NCBI GenBank assembly: GCA_020638655.1
Contig: JACKIC010000009.1
Location: 1-64,000, forward strand
Direction: 5' to 3'
Source of the DNA: Planctomycetota bacterium
GTDB lineage: Bacteria; Planctomycetota; UBA1135; UBA2386
Length of the DNA stretch: 64,000 nucleotides
Of this stretch, positions 1 through 7,985 are shown in pieces. Position numbers and translations under genes: made by a program. The notes under the pieces are model-generated. The model was not told the DNA's origin, did not search any database, and was given only the letters and a program-made list of their open reading frames with translations. How positions within the stretch are numbered: position 1 is the first letter of the stretch; every line of letters starts with the position of its first letter.

Positions 1-1341
1 AACATCACCTCGATGGACTTCCTGCGCGCGCAGGAGGCGATCGACATCGGCGCGGCGGCGACGCGCGCGGCGGCCGCCCGGCTGCAGCGCTACAGCGTGG
101 CGCCGGCGGAGTACGCGACCTTCCTGGCGCGGCAGCGGCGCGCCGCGCCGCCAGCGACGACGATCCGCTCGGTCCGCATCGACAACCACTCGAGCTTCTC
201 CGACCGCGCCGTCACCTCGCGCGTCGGCGTCGAGCCGGGCCAGCCCGTGACCGAAGCGTCGCTGCGCGAGGGCCTCGCGCGCCTCTACGCGACCGACGAC
301 CTGCAGCGCATCGGCTTCGCGTTCAAGAACCGCGTCGGCGACACCGCCGATCTCGAGCTCCGCCCCGAGGACAAGTCCTGGGGCGTCGACAACCTGCAGG
401 TCGGCCTGCGCCTGGAGTCCAACTTCGACGACCTGTCGCGCTACGAGCTCGGTCTGCTCTACACCAAGAAGCACCTCAACGCGCTCGGCGGCGAGCTGCG
501 CACCTACGCGGAGATCGGCAGCGAATCGGCGATCTACGGCGAGTTCTACCAGCCGCTCGCCGAGGACGGCTCGTTCTTCGTCGCGCCCAACGGCTTCGCC
601 GCGCACGACTCGGGCGACGGCTACCAGGGCTCGACCAAGGTCGCCGAGGGCACCATCGACTACTACACCGGCGGTCTCGACGTCGGCACCACCCTGGGCA
701 CCTTCGGCGAGCTGCGCGTCGGCGCGCTGCGCGCCCACGGCACCGTCAACATCGGCCTGTCGGTGCTGCCGTTCCCGGTCCCGACGGTCGAGTTCGACGA
801 CGGCCTCGCGCACGTCGAATTGCGCATCGACACGCTCGACGACGCGATCTTCCCGCGCAGCGGGATGCTGTCGACGATCGAATACCGCCTCGGCTGCGCC
901 GACCTCGGCGCCGACGCGGGCTACGAGTTCTTGCAGATCGTGCACTCGCAGGCGTTCTCCTTCGGCAGCCTGACGGCGGTCGCGCTGCTCGAAGGCGACT
1001 TCACGCTCAGCGAGACGTTGCCGTTCTACGCGCGCCCGTCGCTGGGTGGTTTCCTGCGCCTGTCCGGCCTGCCGCAGGGCTCGATGTCGGGACAGCACGC
1101 CGCGCTCGGCACCCTGATGCTGCGCCAACAACTGACCAGCGGCGTCGGTGCGATGTACGTCGGCGGTTCGATCGAGGCCGGCAACGTCTGGCAGAACCGC
1201 AGCGAGCAGTGGCGGGAGTGGATCAACGCGGGCAGCCTGTTCATCGCGATCGACACGCCCGTCGGCCCGCTGCACTTCGGCGTCGGTGTCGCCGAGGGCG
1301 GCGAGCAGACGGGCTTCATGTTCCTGGGGCCGACGCGCTAG
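1..1341 (+). CDS. Patatin-like phospholipase, C-terminal POTRA + Omp85 barrel part (5' truncated)
   Basis: The reading frame is open from the first base, so the gene starts before the window; an internal Met at base 13 is probably not the start. The first ~45 residues (IDIGAAATRAAAARLQRY and an EYATFL stretch) resemble the end of a patatin domain. One POTRA-like unit follows (from TTIRSVRIDN), then a beta-barrel rich in alternating hydrophobic residues that ends with GPLHFGVGVAEGG, as in Omp85/BamA surface-antigen domains. This is the architecture of Pseudomonas PlpD (patatin-POTRA-16-strand barrel, type Vd secretion). The catalytic patatin residues lie outside the window, so lipase activity cannot be judged. 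It would sit in the outer membrane. Confidence 0.75.
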   Translation, partial: NITSMDFLRAQEAIDIGAAATRAAAARLQRYSVAPAEYATFLARQRRAAPPATTIRSVRIDNHSSFSDRAVTSRVGVEPGQPVTEASLREGLARLYATDDLQRIGFAFKNRVGDTADLELRPEDKSWGVDNLQVGLRLESNFDDLSRYELGLLYTKKHLNALGGELRTYAEIGSESAIYGEFYQPLAEDGSFFVAPNGFAAHDSGDGYQGSTKVAEGTIDYYTGGLDVGTTLGTFGELRVGALRAHGTVNIGLSVLPFPVPTVEFDDGLAHVELRIDTLDDAIFPRSGMLSTIEYRLGCADLGADAGYEFLQIVHSQAFSFGSLTAVALLEGDFTLSETLPFYARPSLGGFLRLSGLPQGSMSGQHAALGTLMLRQQLTSGVGAMYVGGSIEAGNVWQNRSEQWREWINAGSLFIAIDTPVGPLHFGVGVAEGGEQTGFMFLGPTR

Positions 1342-1353
1342 CGGGGCGCCGGA

Positions 1354-2586
1354 TCAGCGCGGGCCGACCATCGTCCTGCTCTGCAGTTCGGGCTGCACCG
1401 CCAGCGGCATGGACAGCAGCTTCGCGAACGCGGCGGCATCCTCGCCCCACAAGCCGTGGATCACCCCGCGGCCCGGGATCCGACTCTCGAAACGCGGCGC
1501 CGACTTGACGACGCCGTTGAACACGATCGCGCTGCACCTGCCGAGGTACTTCTCCGACCAGTCGGCGTAGTCGCCCGCGAGCGCGTCGATGATGCGGAAG
1601 CTGAGCACGCCCGCGCGATCGACCGAGGTGCCCGCTGGATCCAGATCCTTACCGGTGAAGTGGCGCTCGTCCATGTTGATCGCGAGCAGTTCGATCAGGT
1701 ACCGCTTGTTCTGGGGCCTGGCTCTGACCGCCTCGCTGACACCGTCCGCATACTCCGCGTCGTCATAGGCCTTGACGGTCGCCGACGCGAGCATCTGCAC
1801 GTACGAGTAGGGCGGTTCCCAGCGATCGCCACCAGCGGCCGGCAGGATCAGGTGCGGGTACCACGCCAGCTTGCCGAACGCCACGGGCCCATCGGCCTCG
1901 TCGTCGTTGAAGCGCCGGATGTTGCGCGGATTGTCGTAGAGCAATTCCTTGTTGCCAGGCACGGCGAGCCAAGCGTTCAACCTCTCGCGCTCGCGCTTGA
2001 GACGGAAACGGACCGACCCGTTCACGTAGTCGTCGCTGGCGACGATGCGCATCTCCAGATCGGCATCCGCCCCGATCAGCGCCTCCACCCTTCCGAGGTC
2101 TTCCTTCGGCCTCTTGAGGTCGAACATGACAATGACCGTGTTGCCCTCGCCGCGCGTGACCTTGGCGAGTTCGCCGACGCGGCGCTGCAGGCAGGCGACG
2201 GTCTCGGCGATCAGCGATTCGGCATCCTGTCCGGCCTTGCGGGCCACCGCGCGCTGCAACTCCTCGGCGGGCAACTCGTAGACGAGCCGCACCGCGCCGG
2301 ACGGCCCGATCGGGTCCTGCCCCTGAGCCTCGGCCGTCCCGCCGTCACCACCGCCGCGGTTGTGCTGCACGAGCACCGCGGTCGTCACGGCGATCGCCAG
2401 CAGCGCCGCGACCGCCGTGAGCCACCGCCACGGCGAACGCGCCGCGCGCGGCTCGGCCAGCGCGAGCCGGCGCGACACCTCGTCGCTGACGTCGGGCGCG
2501 TGCTCGACGCCGTCGAGCTCGCGCAGCCCCAGCGCGACCCGCGCCGCGAACACCTCGTCCCCGATCCTCTCTTCGTCGGCCCTCAT
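1354..2586 (-). CDS. Anti-sigma-like membrane protein with SecD-type periplasmic domain
   Basis: 410 residues. Residues 1-52 are a polar cytoplasmic segment like the N-termini of membrane-bound anti-sigma factors; about 54-73 is one transmembrane helix. From about 98 the rest reads like the first periplasmic domain of the Sec translocon subunit SecD: LVYELP, an AETVACLQRRVGEL segment, ALIGADADLEMRIV, a FTGKDLDPAG segment, then VVKSAPRFESRIPG and finally SRTMVGP. In SecD that last motif directly precedes the second membrane helix, and here the protein stops there. The start was chosen because ATG overlaps the TGA of the upstream sigma gene (TGATG), so the two are translationally coupled. It may regulate that sigma factor. 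The SecD-like identity is from motif recognition only. Confidence 0.6.
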   Translation of the reverse strand: MRADEERIGDEVFAARVALGLRELDGVEHAPDVSDEVSRRLALAEPRAARSPWRWLTAVAALLAIAVTTAVLVQHNRGGGDGGTAEAQGQDPIGPSGAVRLVYELPAEELQRAVARKAGQDAESLIAETVACLQRRVGELAKVTRGEGNTVIVMFDLKRPKEDLGRVEALIGADADLEMRIVASDDYVNGSVRFRLKRERERLNAWLAVPGNKELLYDNPRNIRRFNDDEADGPVAFGKLAWYPHLILPAAGGDRWEPPYSYVQMLASATVKAYDDAEYADGVSEAVRARPQNKRYLIELLAINMDERHFTGKDLDPAGTSVDRAGVLSFRIIDALAGDYADWSEKYLGRCSAIVFNGVVKSAPRFESRIPGRGVIHGLWGEDAAAFAKLLSMPLAVQPELQSRTMVGPR

Positions 2587-3119
2587 CACGCACCTCCTTC
2601 GCACTCGCGGACCCGCTTCTCGATGCACTGCCGCAACACCTCGCGCGTCTGCGCCAGCAGATTGCGCACGGTGTTGGGCGACAGCCCCAGTTGATCGGCC
2701 ACCTGCTGCCGCCCGAGGCCGTCGCGGTACGCGAGGTCGAGCGCGCACCGCGCCCGCGCGGCGAGCTTGTCGCGGCAGGCGTGCAGCGCGTCGAGCCAGA
2801 GGTCCTGGTCGGGATCAACCGCGCGCGCCAGGGCTTCGTCGACGTGTTCGGCCCACTGCACGACGCGCCGGCGCTGCAGCCAGCGGTGCCGGTCGATCCA
2901 CAAGCCGCGCGCGATCGTGCGCAGGATCGCGCCGGAGTCGGGGTGCGGGCCGGGCCGGCGCAGGAACCGCAGGAAGGTCTCCTGCAGCAGATCGTCGGCG
3001 GTCGCGGGGTCGGCGCCGAGCAGGCGCAGGTAACGCCACACCGCGGTCTGGTGTTCGCGAACGAACGCGCCGGCGTCGGCCGACGTCGATCCTTGGGTCG
3101 CGAGCTGGACTCGTGGCAT
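2586..3119 (-). CDS. ECF-type RNA polymerase sigma factor
   Basis: 177 residues from the ATG at 3119; an upstream start at 3170 in the same frame would add 17 residues without motif content. Region 2 is visible around residues 30-60 (VWRYLRLLG, then ADDLLQETFLRFLRR), followed by an IARGLWIDRHR stretch. Region 4 is a clear helix-turn-helix near the C-terminus (GRQQVADQLGLSPNTVRNLL). Length and organisation fit ECF (group 4) sigma factors. The stop codon overlaps the start of the following SecD-like membrane protein, the usual position of an anti-sigma partner. Target promoters are unknown. Confidence 0.88.
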   Translation of the reverse strand: MPRVQLATQGSTSADAGAFVREHQTAVWRYLRLLGADPATADDLLQETFLRFLRRPGPHPDSGAILRTIARGLWIDRHRWLQRRRVVQWAEHVDEALARAVDPDQDLWLDALHACRDKLAARARCALDLAYRDGLGRQQVADQLGLSPNTVRNLLAQTREVLRQCIEKRVRECEGGA

Positions 3120-3207
3120 GGGCACGGAACAGAGGGAAGTCACGACGACAGACCGCCCCGGGCGCGCCAACGTACCTGACTTTCGCCGAAAACCCGTCCC
3201 GCGGCCG

Positions 3208-4740
3208 TCAGTCGGCCGCGAAGTCCTCGGCGAAATGGTCGAGCGCGCTGAGCACCGGCAGCGGCGTCAGCCCGCCCATCGCGCACAGCGAGGCGTCCTT
3301 GAGCGTCGTGCAGAGGTCGCGCAGCAGCGCTTCCTGCCTGTCGCGCTCCTTGCCGCGCATCTTGTCGATGACCTCGACGCCGCGGGTGCTGCCGATGCGG
3401 CACGGAGTGCACTTGCCGCACGACTCGACCGCGCAGAACTCCATCGCGTAGCGGGCCTGCGCGCGCATGTCGACGGTGTCGTCGAAGGCGACGATGCCGC
3501 CGTGACCGACGAGCCCGCCGACCGCCGCGAACGCCTCGTAGTCGAGCGGCGTGTCCCACTGGCTCTCGGGCAGGTAGGAACCCAGCGGACCGCCGACCTG
3601 CACCGCGCGCAGCGGCCGGCCGCTCGCCGAACCGCCGCCGAACTCGAACAGCAGCGTGCGCAGCGTGGCGCCGAACGGCAGCTCGACGAGGCCGCCGTGC
3701 TTGAGGTTGCCGGCGAGCTGGAACGGCAGCGTGCCCTTGCTGCGGCCGACGCCGAGCGCGGCGTAGGCCGCGCCGCCGTCGGCGAGGATGCGCGGCACCG
3801 CGGCCAGCGTCATCACGTTGTTGACGACCGTCGGCTTGCCGAACAACCCGACCAGCGCCGGCAGCGGCGGCTTGGCGCGCACCACGCCGCGCTTGCCCTC
3901 GAGGCTCTCGAGCATCGCGGTCTCCTCGCCGCACACGTAGCTGCCCGCGCCCATGCGCAGATGCACGTCGAACGCCTTGCCGCTGCCGAGCACGTCGTCA
4001 CCGAGCCAGCCCGCGGCGCGCGCGCGCGCGATCGCCGTCGACAACATCAGCTGCGCGTCGGGGTACTCGCTGCGCAGGTACACGTAGCCCTGCGTCGCGC
4101 CGACCGCGAGGCCCGCGATCGCCATGCCCTCGAGCAGGCAGTAGGGATCGCCCTCCATCAGCATGCGGTCGCTGAACGTGCCCGAGTCGCCCTCGTCGGC
4201 GTTGCACGCGACGTACTTCTGGTCGGCCTGGGCGCCGAGCACCGTGCGCCACTTGATGCCGGCCGGGAAGCCCGCGCCGCCGCGACCGCGCAGGCCCGAG
4301 GCCACCACCTCTTCGACGATCGCCGCAGGGGCCATTGCGAGCGCCTTGCGCAGCCCCTCGAGGCCGCCGTGCGCCTCGTAGGCCGCGAGGTCGAGCGGGT
4401 CGGTGACACCGACGCGGCACATGGTGAAGCGCTGTTGCTTCGCGAAGTACGGGATCTGCTCGGTCGGGCCGTGCGCGAGCGAGTGGTCGCCGCCGTTCAG
4501 GAAGCCCGCGTCGAACAGCGCCGGCACGTCGGCGGCCGTCACGGGTCCGTAGGCGACGCGACCGGTGTCGGTCTGCACCTCCACCAGCGGTTCGAGCCAC
4601 AACATGCCGCGCGAGCCGTTGCGCACCAGCTGCACGGTCTGCTTGCGGGCCGCGGCCTCCTTGACGATCGCGTCGACGACCTCGTCGGCGCCCATCGACA
4701 ACGCCGCGCTGTCGCGCGGCACGTAGACGGTGACGGTCAC
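3208..4740 (-). CDS. fdsB: NAD-dependent formate dehydrogenase beta subunit-like (NuoF family)
   Basis: 510 residues. Carries the NuoF/FdsB signatures: NADH/FMN loop GRGGAGFPAG at 152-161, GAGSYVCGEETA at 264-275, and the 4Fe-4S ligands C441-x2-C444-x2-C447 with C486. The N-terminus (TVYVPRDSAAL, then NGSRGMLWLEPLVEV) is typical of FdsB, which has a thioredoxin-like domain lacking 2Fe-2S cysteines. In the known complex it passes electrons between NAD and the FdsA molybdenum subunit. The GTG start overlaps the upstream fdsG stop by 4 bases (GTGA). No fdsA, C or D follows: the next gene is a sigma factor. The physiological partner is therefore unclear, and the pair could serve another NADH-linked dehydrogenase or hydrogenase. 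Confidence 0.85.
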   Translation of the reverse strand: MTVTVYVPRDSAALSMGADEVVDAIVKEAAARKQTVQLVRNGSRGMLWLEPLVEVQTDTGRVAYGPVTAADVPALFDAGFLNGGDHSLAHGPTEQIPYFAKQQRFTMCRVGVTDPLDLAAYEAHGGLEGLRKALAMAPAAIVEEVVASGLRGRGGAGFPAGIKWRTVLGAQADQKYVACNADEGDSGTFSDRMLMEGDPYCLLEGMAIAGLAVGATQGYVYLRSEYPDAQLMLSTAIARARAAGWLGDDVLGSGKAFDVHLRMGAGSYVCGEETAMLESLEGKRGVVRAKPPLPALVGLFGKPTVVNNVMTLAAVPRILADGGAAYAALGVGRSKGTLPFQLAGNLKHGGLVELPFGATLRTLLFEFGGGSASGRPLRAVQVGGPLGSYLPESQWDTPLDYEAFAAVGGLVGHGGIVAFDDTVDMRAQARYAMEFCAVESCGKCTPCRIGSTRGVEVIDKMRGKERDRQEALLRDLCTTLKDASLCAMGGLTPLPVLSALDHFAEDFAAD

Positions 4741-5261
4741 GAGCGGCCTCCCTTCGCCCCGCGCTGGGCGGCGGCGAGCAGCGCGTCGAGGCGCGCGGGG
4801 GTCACGCGCCCGAATACGCGGCCGTCGAGCTGCACCGACGGTGACAGCGCGCAGTTGCCCAGACAGTAGACCGGCTCGACCGTGAGCTTGCCGTCGGCGG
4901 TGGTGCCGTGCAGCTTCGCCACCCCGGTGCGCTGCTCGACGTGCCGTTCGAGCTGCGCGCAGCCCATCGCCTGGCAAGCCTCGGCGCGGCACACCTTGAG
5001 CACGTGCTCACCGGGCGGGGCGCTGCGGAAGTCGTGATAGAACGTGACCACGCCGTGCACGTCGGCGCGCGACAGGTTCAGCGCCGCGGCGATCGGTTCG
5101 TGCGCCGCTGGCGGCACGAAGCCGAGTTCGGCCTGGACCGCGTGCAGGATCGGCAGCAGGGCGCCGGGGAGGTCGCGCAGCCGTTCGATCGCGGCCGAGA
5201 CGGCCGCCGACTGGGCAGGATCGAGGGCGCCGGCGTGGGCGCTCGGGGCATCGGAAGGCAT
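4737..5261 (-). CDS. fdsG: NAD-dependent formate dehydrogenase gamma subunit-like (NuoE family)
   Basis: 174 residues. It has a NuoE/FdsG thioredoxin-like 2Fe-2S fold: an N-terminal helical part (LLPILHAVQAELGFVP), HGVVTFYHDFRS, and four cysteines C91-x4-C96 and C133-x3-C137 (VYCLGNCALSP), the canonical 2Fe-2S ligand pattern. The ATG at 5261 was chosen as the first Met before recognisable sequence. It lies upstream of fdsB with a 4-base overlap, so the two form a coupled pair in the cytoplasm that moves electrons to or from NAD(H). It is divergent from the acyltransferase gene starting at 5368. Confidence 0.85.
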   Translation of the reverse strand: MPSDAPSAHAGALDPAQSAAVSAAIERLRDLPGALLPILHAVQAELGFVPPAAHEPIAAALNLSRADVHGVVTFYHDFRSAPPGEHVLKVCRAEACQAMGCAQLERHVEQRTGVAKLHGTTADGKLTVEPVYCLGNCALSPSVQLDGRVFGRVTPARLDALLAAAQRGAKGGRS

Positions 5262-5367
5262 GCGTTGGAGTCGGGGGGAGGGCCCGCGTTTGTAGCAGAA
5301 AGGCCGCTTGCGGTCGCCCTCGAGTCCGGCGCGCGCCGCGACTTCGGATCCGCGCCGCGACTGTGGC

Positions 5368-6156
5368 ATGCTGCACCGCGTGTCAGGTCGAGAGCAACGC
5401 ATCGAACGCGCCGCCGGACGCCGCCAGCTCGCCGCCGAACGCGCTGCCGCCGCCAGCCGCGACGCGGGCTGGCGGCGGCGCTGGCGCATGCTGCGGCGCG
5501 GCGTCGGCAAGCGCCTGCTCGACTGGCTTGGGCCGCTGCTGCTGCGGCTCCTGGCCCGCACCTGGCGCGTGCAGCACCGCGGCGCGGCGGGCCTGCAGGC
5601 GATGCAGGGCGAGGCCCCGCTGGTGATCGTGCTGTGGCACGGACGCATGCTCGCGGCGATGCCGATCCGGCCGCACAAGGGCCGCGGCCACGCGGTGCTG
5701 GTGTCGCCCAGCGACGACGGCGCGCTGGTGACCAGGGCGCTGGCGAAGTTCGGCTATCGCGTCGTGCGCGGTTCGGCGAGCCGCGGCGGGGCGCGGGCGC
5801 TGCGCGACCTGGCGGCCGCGCTCGACGGCGGCGCGAGCATCGTGCTGACGCCCGACGGCCCGCGCGGCCCCCGGCACACGATGAACTCGGGCGGCGCCTG
5901 GCTGGCCCGCGACGGCGGCCGGCCGATCGTCACGCTGGCGATCGCCGTCGACCGCGCCTGGCGCCTGCGCAGCTGGGACCGGTTCACGATCCCCAAGCCG
6001 TTCGCGCGGCTGGTGGTCACCTACGGCGCGCCGCGGCAGGTGCCGCGCGGCTGCAGCGACGACGACCTCGAGGGGATCGCCGCCGAAGTGCGCGACGAGC
6101 TGCTGGGCGCCGAACGCGACGGCTTCGCCGCGCTCGGGGTGGCCGCCGACCTGTGA
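5368..6156 (+). CDS. DUF374 lysophospholipid acyltransferase family protein
   Basis: 262 residues from ATG 5368; a GTG at 5380 is an alternative start. Shows the DUF374 pattern: VIVLWHGRMLAAM (the H in place of the acyltransferase HxxxxD His), a VSPSDDGALVTRAL block, GFRVVRGSASRGG-like sequence, and SIVLTPDGPRGPRH, all shared by DUF374/LpxL-related proteins. The N-terminus is Arg-rich followed by a hydrophobic segment (LLDWLGPLLLRLLA), so it is probably membrane-associated. The likely role is acyl transfer in lipid A or phospholipid synthesis, but substrates are not evident. Nearest downstream genes are purE and purK, with no functional link visible. Confidence 0.72.
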   Translation: MLHRVSGREQRIERAAGRRQLAAERAAAASRDAGWRRRWRMLRRGVGKRLLDWLGPLLLRLLARTWRVQHRGAAGLQAMQGEAPLVIVLWHGRMLAAMPIRPHKGRGHAVLVSPSDDGALVTRALAKFGYRVVRGSASRGGARALRDLAAALDGGASIVLTPDGPRGPRHTMNSGGAWLARDGGRPIVTLAIAVDRAWRLRSWDRFTIPKPFARLVVTYGAPRQVPRGCSDDDLEGIAAEVRDELLGAERDGFAALGVAADL

Positions 6157-6217
6157 GCCGCCGCGGTCAGTTCCGCTTGCCTTGGGCCCGAGCCCGGGCG
6201 ACGCTCTGCCCGCTGCC

Positions 6218-6742
6218 ATGACCTCCCCCACCGCCAACTCTCCAGCGCCGCGCGTCGGCGTGATCATGGGCTCCCGTTCGGACTGGGAGACGATGCAGCA
6301 CGTCGCCGCGACGCTCGACGAGCTCGCCGTGCCGCACGAGTGCGTGGTGGTCTCGGCGCACCGCACGCCGGACTGGCTCATGGAGTACGCGGGCACCGCG
6401 CAGCAGCGCGGCCTCGCGGTGATCATCGCCGGCGCCGGCGGCGCCGCGCACCTGCCCGGCATGTGCGCCAGCAAGACCGTGTTGCCGGTGCTCGGCGTGC
6501 CGATCGAAGCGACCGCGCTGCGCGGCATGGACGCGCTGCTGTCGATCGTGCAGATGCCCGGCGGCGTGCCGGTCGGCACGCTCGCGGTCGGCAAACCCGG
6601 CGCGATCAACGCGGCGCTGCTGGCCGCGGCGATCCTCGCCACCGCCGACGACGCGCTGCGCGCGCGGCTGCAGGCGCGCCGCGACCGCATCACTGCCGAC
6701 GTGCTCGACCACCGCGACCCGCGCCCGGAGCCGCGCGGATGA
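6218..6742 (+). CDS. purE: N5-carboxyaminoimidazole ribonucleotide mutase
   Basis: 174 residues. Class I PurE: VGVIMGSRSDW near the N-terminus binds the substrate phosphate, VVSAHRTPDW carries the catalytic-site histidine, and GAGGAAHLPGM and VLGVPIEA follow in the expected order. It converts N5-CAIR to CAIR in de novo purine synthesis. The ATG at 6218 fits the normal family length; an upstream GTG/ATG would add only unconserved residues. The stop codon overlaps the purK start by 4 bases (ATGA), giving the classic purEK pair. Confidence 0.96.
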   Translation: MTSPTANSPAPRVGVIMGSRSDWETMQHVAATLDELAVPHECVVVSAHRTPDWLMEYAGTAQQRGLAVIIAGAGGAAHLPGMCASKTVLPVLGVPIEATALRGMDALLSIVQMPGGVPVGTLAVGKPGAINAALLAAAILATADDALRARLQARRDRITADVLDHRDPRPEPRG

Positions 6743-7872
6743 AGCTCGGCATCCTCGGCGGCGGGCAGCTGGCGCGCATGCTGGCCCTGGCCGGGCTGCC
6801 GCTCGGCATCCGCTGCAAGTTCCTCGATCCCGCCGCCGACGCGGTCGCCGGCCACTGCGGTGAGCTGCTGGTCGGCGCCTACGACGACCCCGCGCTGCTC
6901 GCGCAGCTCGCCGACGGCGTCGACGCGGTCACGTTCGAGTTCGAGAACGTGCCGGCCGCGGCGACACAGTGGCTCGAGCAGCACCTGCGCGTCGCGCCGA
7001 CACCGCGCGCGCTCGCCGTCGGCCAGGACCGGCTCGCCGAGAAGACGCTGTTCGCCGAGCTGGGCTTCGGCGTGCCGAAGTTTGCACCCGCGGACAGCCT
7101 CGACGAGTTGCGCGCGGCCGTCGCGACGGTCGGCCTGCCGTGCATCGTCAAGACGCGGCGCCTGGGCTACGACGGCAAGGGCCAGCACCGCCTGCGCGAA
7201 GGTGCGGACCAGGCCGCGATCGATGCGGCATTCACCGAACTGCACCGCCCCGGGCACGGCGGCCTGATCGTCGAGGGCTTCGTGCCGTTCGACCGCGAGC
7301 TGTCGGTGATCGCCGTGCGCAGCCGCAGCGGCGAGGTCGCGATCTACCCCTTGGTCGAGAACGTGCACGAGGGCGGCATCCTGCGCCGCAGCCGCGCGCC
7401 GGCCCCCGACGTACCGGCGGCCGTGCGCGAGGCGGCCGAGCAGTTCGTCACCCGCCTGCTGACCCACCTCGACTACGTCGGCGTGCTCGCGGTGGAGTTG
7501 TTCCTCGCCGGTGACCGGCTGCTCGCCAACGAGATGGCGCCGCGCGTCCACAACTCGGGGCACTGGACCATCGAGGGTTCGGTTTGTTCCCAGTTCGAGA
7601 ACCACGTGCGGGCCGTGCTCGGCCTGCCCCTGGGCAGCACCGCGATGGCGGGTGATGGCTTCGCCACCATGCTGAACGTGATCGGCACGATGCCAGCGCG
7701 CACAGCGATGCTCGAGGTGACCGGCGCGCACCTGCACGACTACGGCAAGAAGCCTCGCGCCGGCCGCAAACTCGGCCACGTCACGGTGGTCGAACGGGCC
7801 CGCGAGACGGCCGACGCGGTCGCGTCCCGGGCGGCCGGACTGCTGCGCGAGACCGCGAAACCCGGCAGCTGA
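6739..7872 (+). CDS. purK: N5-carboxyaminoimidazole ribonucleotide synthase
   Basis: 377 residues, normal for PurK. ATP-grasp protein: N-terminal LGILGGGQLARML, VTFEFENVP, central IVKTRRLGYDGKGQ (ATP-binding lysine and glycine loop), VEGFVPFDRELSVI, and C-terminal NEMAPRVHNSGHWTIEG with LLNVIGT-like sequence (MLNVIGTMP). It makes N5-CAIR from AIR, ATP and bicarbonate, the step before PurE. The start ATG overlaps the purE stop by 4 bases, implying co-translation. Confidence 0.96.
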   Translation: MKLGILGGGQLARMLALAGLPLGIRCKFLDPAADAVAGHCGELLVGAYDDPALLAQLADGVDAVTFEFENVPAAATQWLEQHLRVAPTPRALAVGQDRLAEKTLFAELGFGVPKFAPADSLDELRAAVATVGLPCIVKTRRLGYDGKGQHRLREGADQAAIDAAFTELHRPGHGGLIVEGFVPFDRELSVIAVRSRSGEVAIYPLVENVHEGGILRRSRAPAPDVPAAVREAAEQFVTRLLTHLDYVGVLAVELFLAGDRLLANEMAPRVHNSGHWTIEGSVCSQFENHVRAVLGLPLGSTAMAGDGFATMLNVIGTMPARTAMLEVTGAHLHDYGKKPRAGRKLGHVTVVERARETADAVASRAAGLLRETAKPGS

Positions 7873-7985
7873 TCACCCCGAAGTGGCCCGCAGATTCGCG
7901 CCGCTACGGCGTGATATGTTTCCCGGCCCCTGCCCGGGCGGCATCCCGCCGCCGAGCCCTCTCCCCCACGTTCCACGGAATCTCC

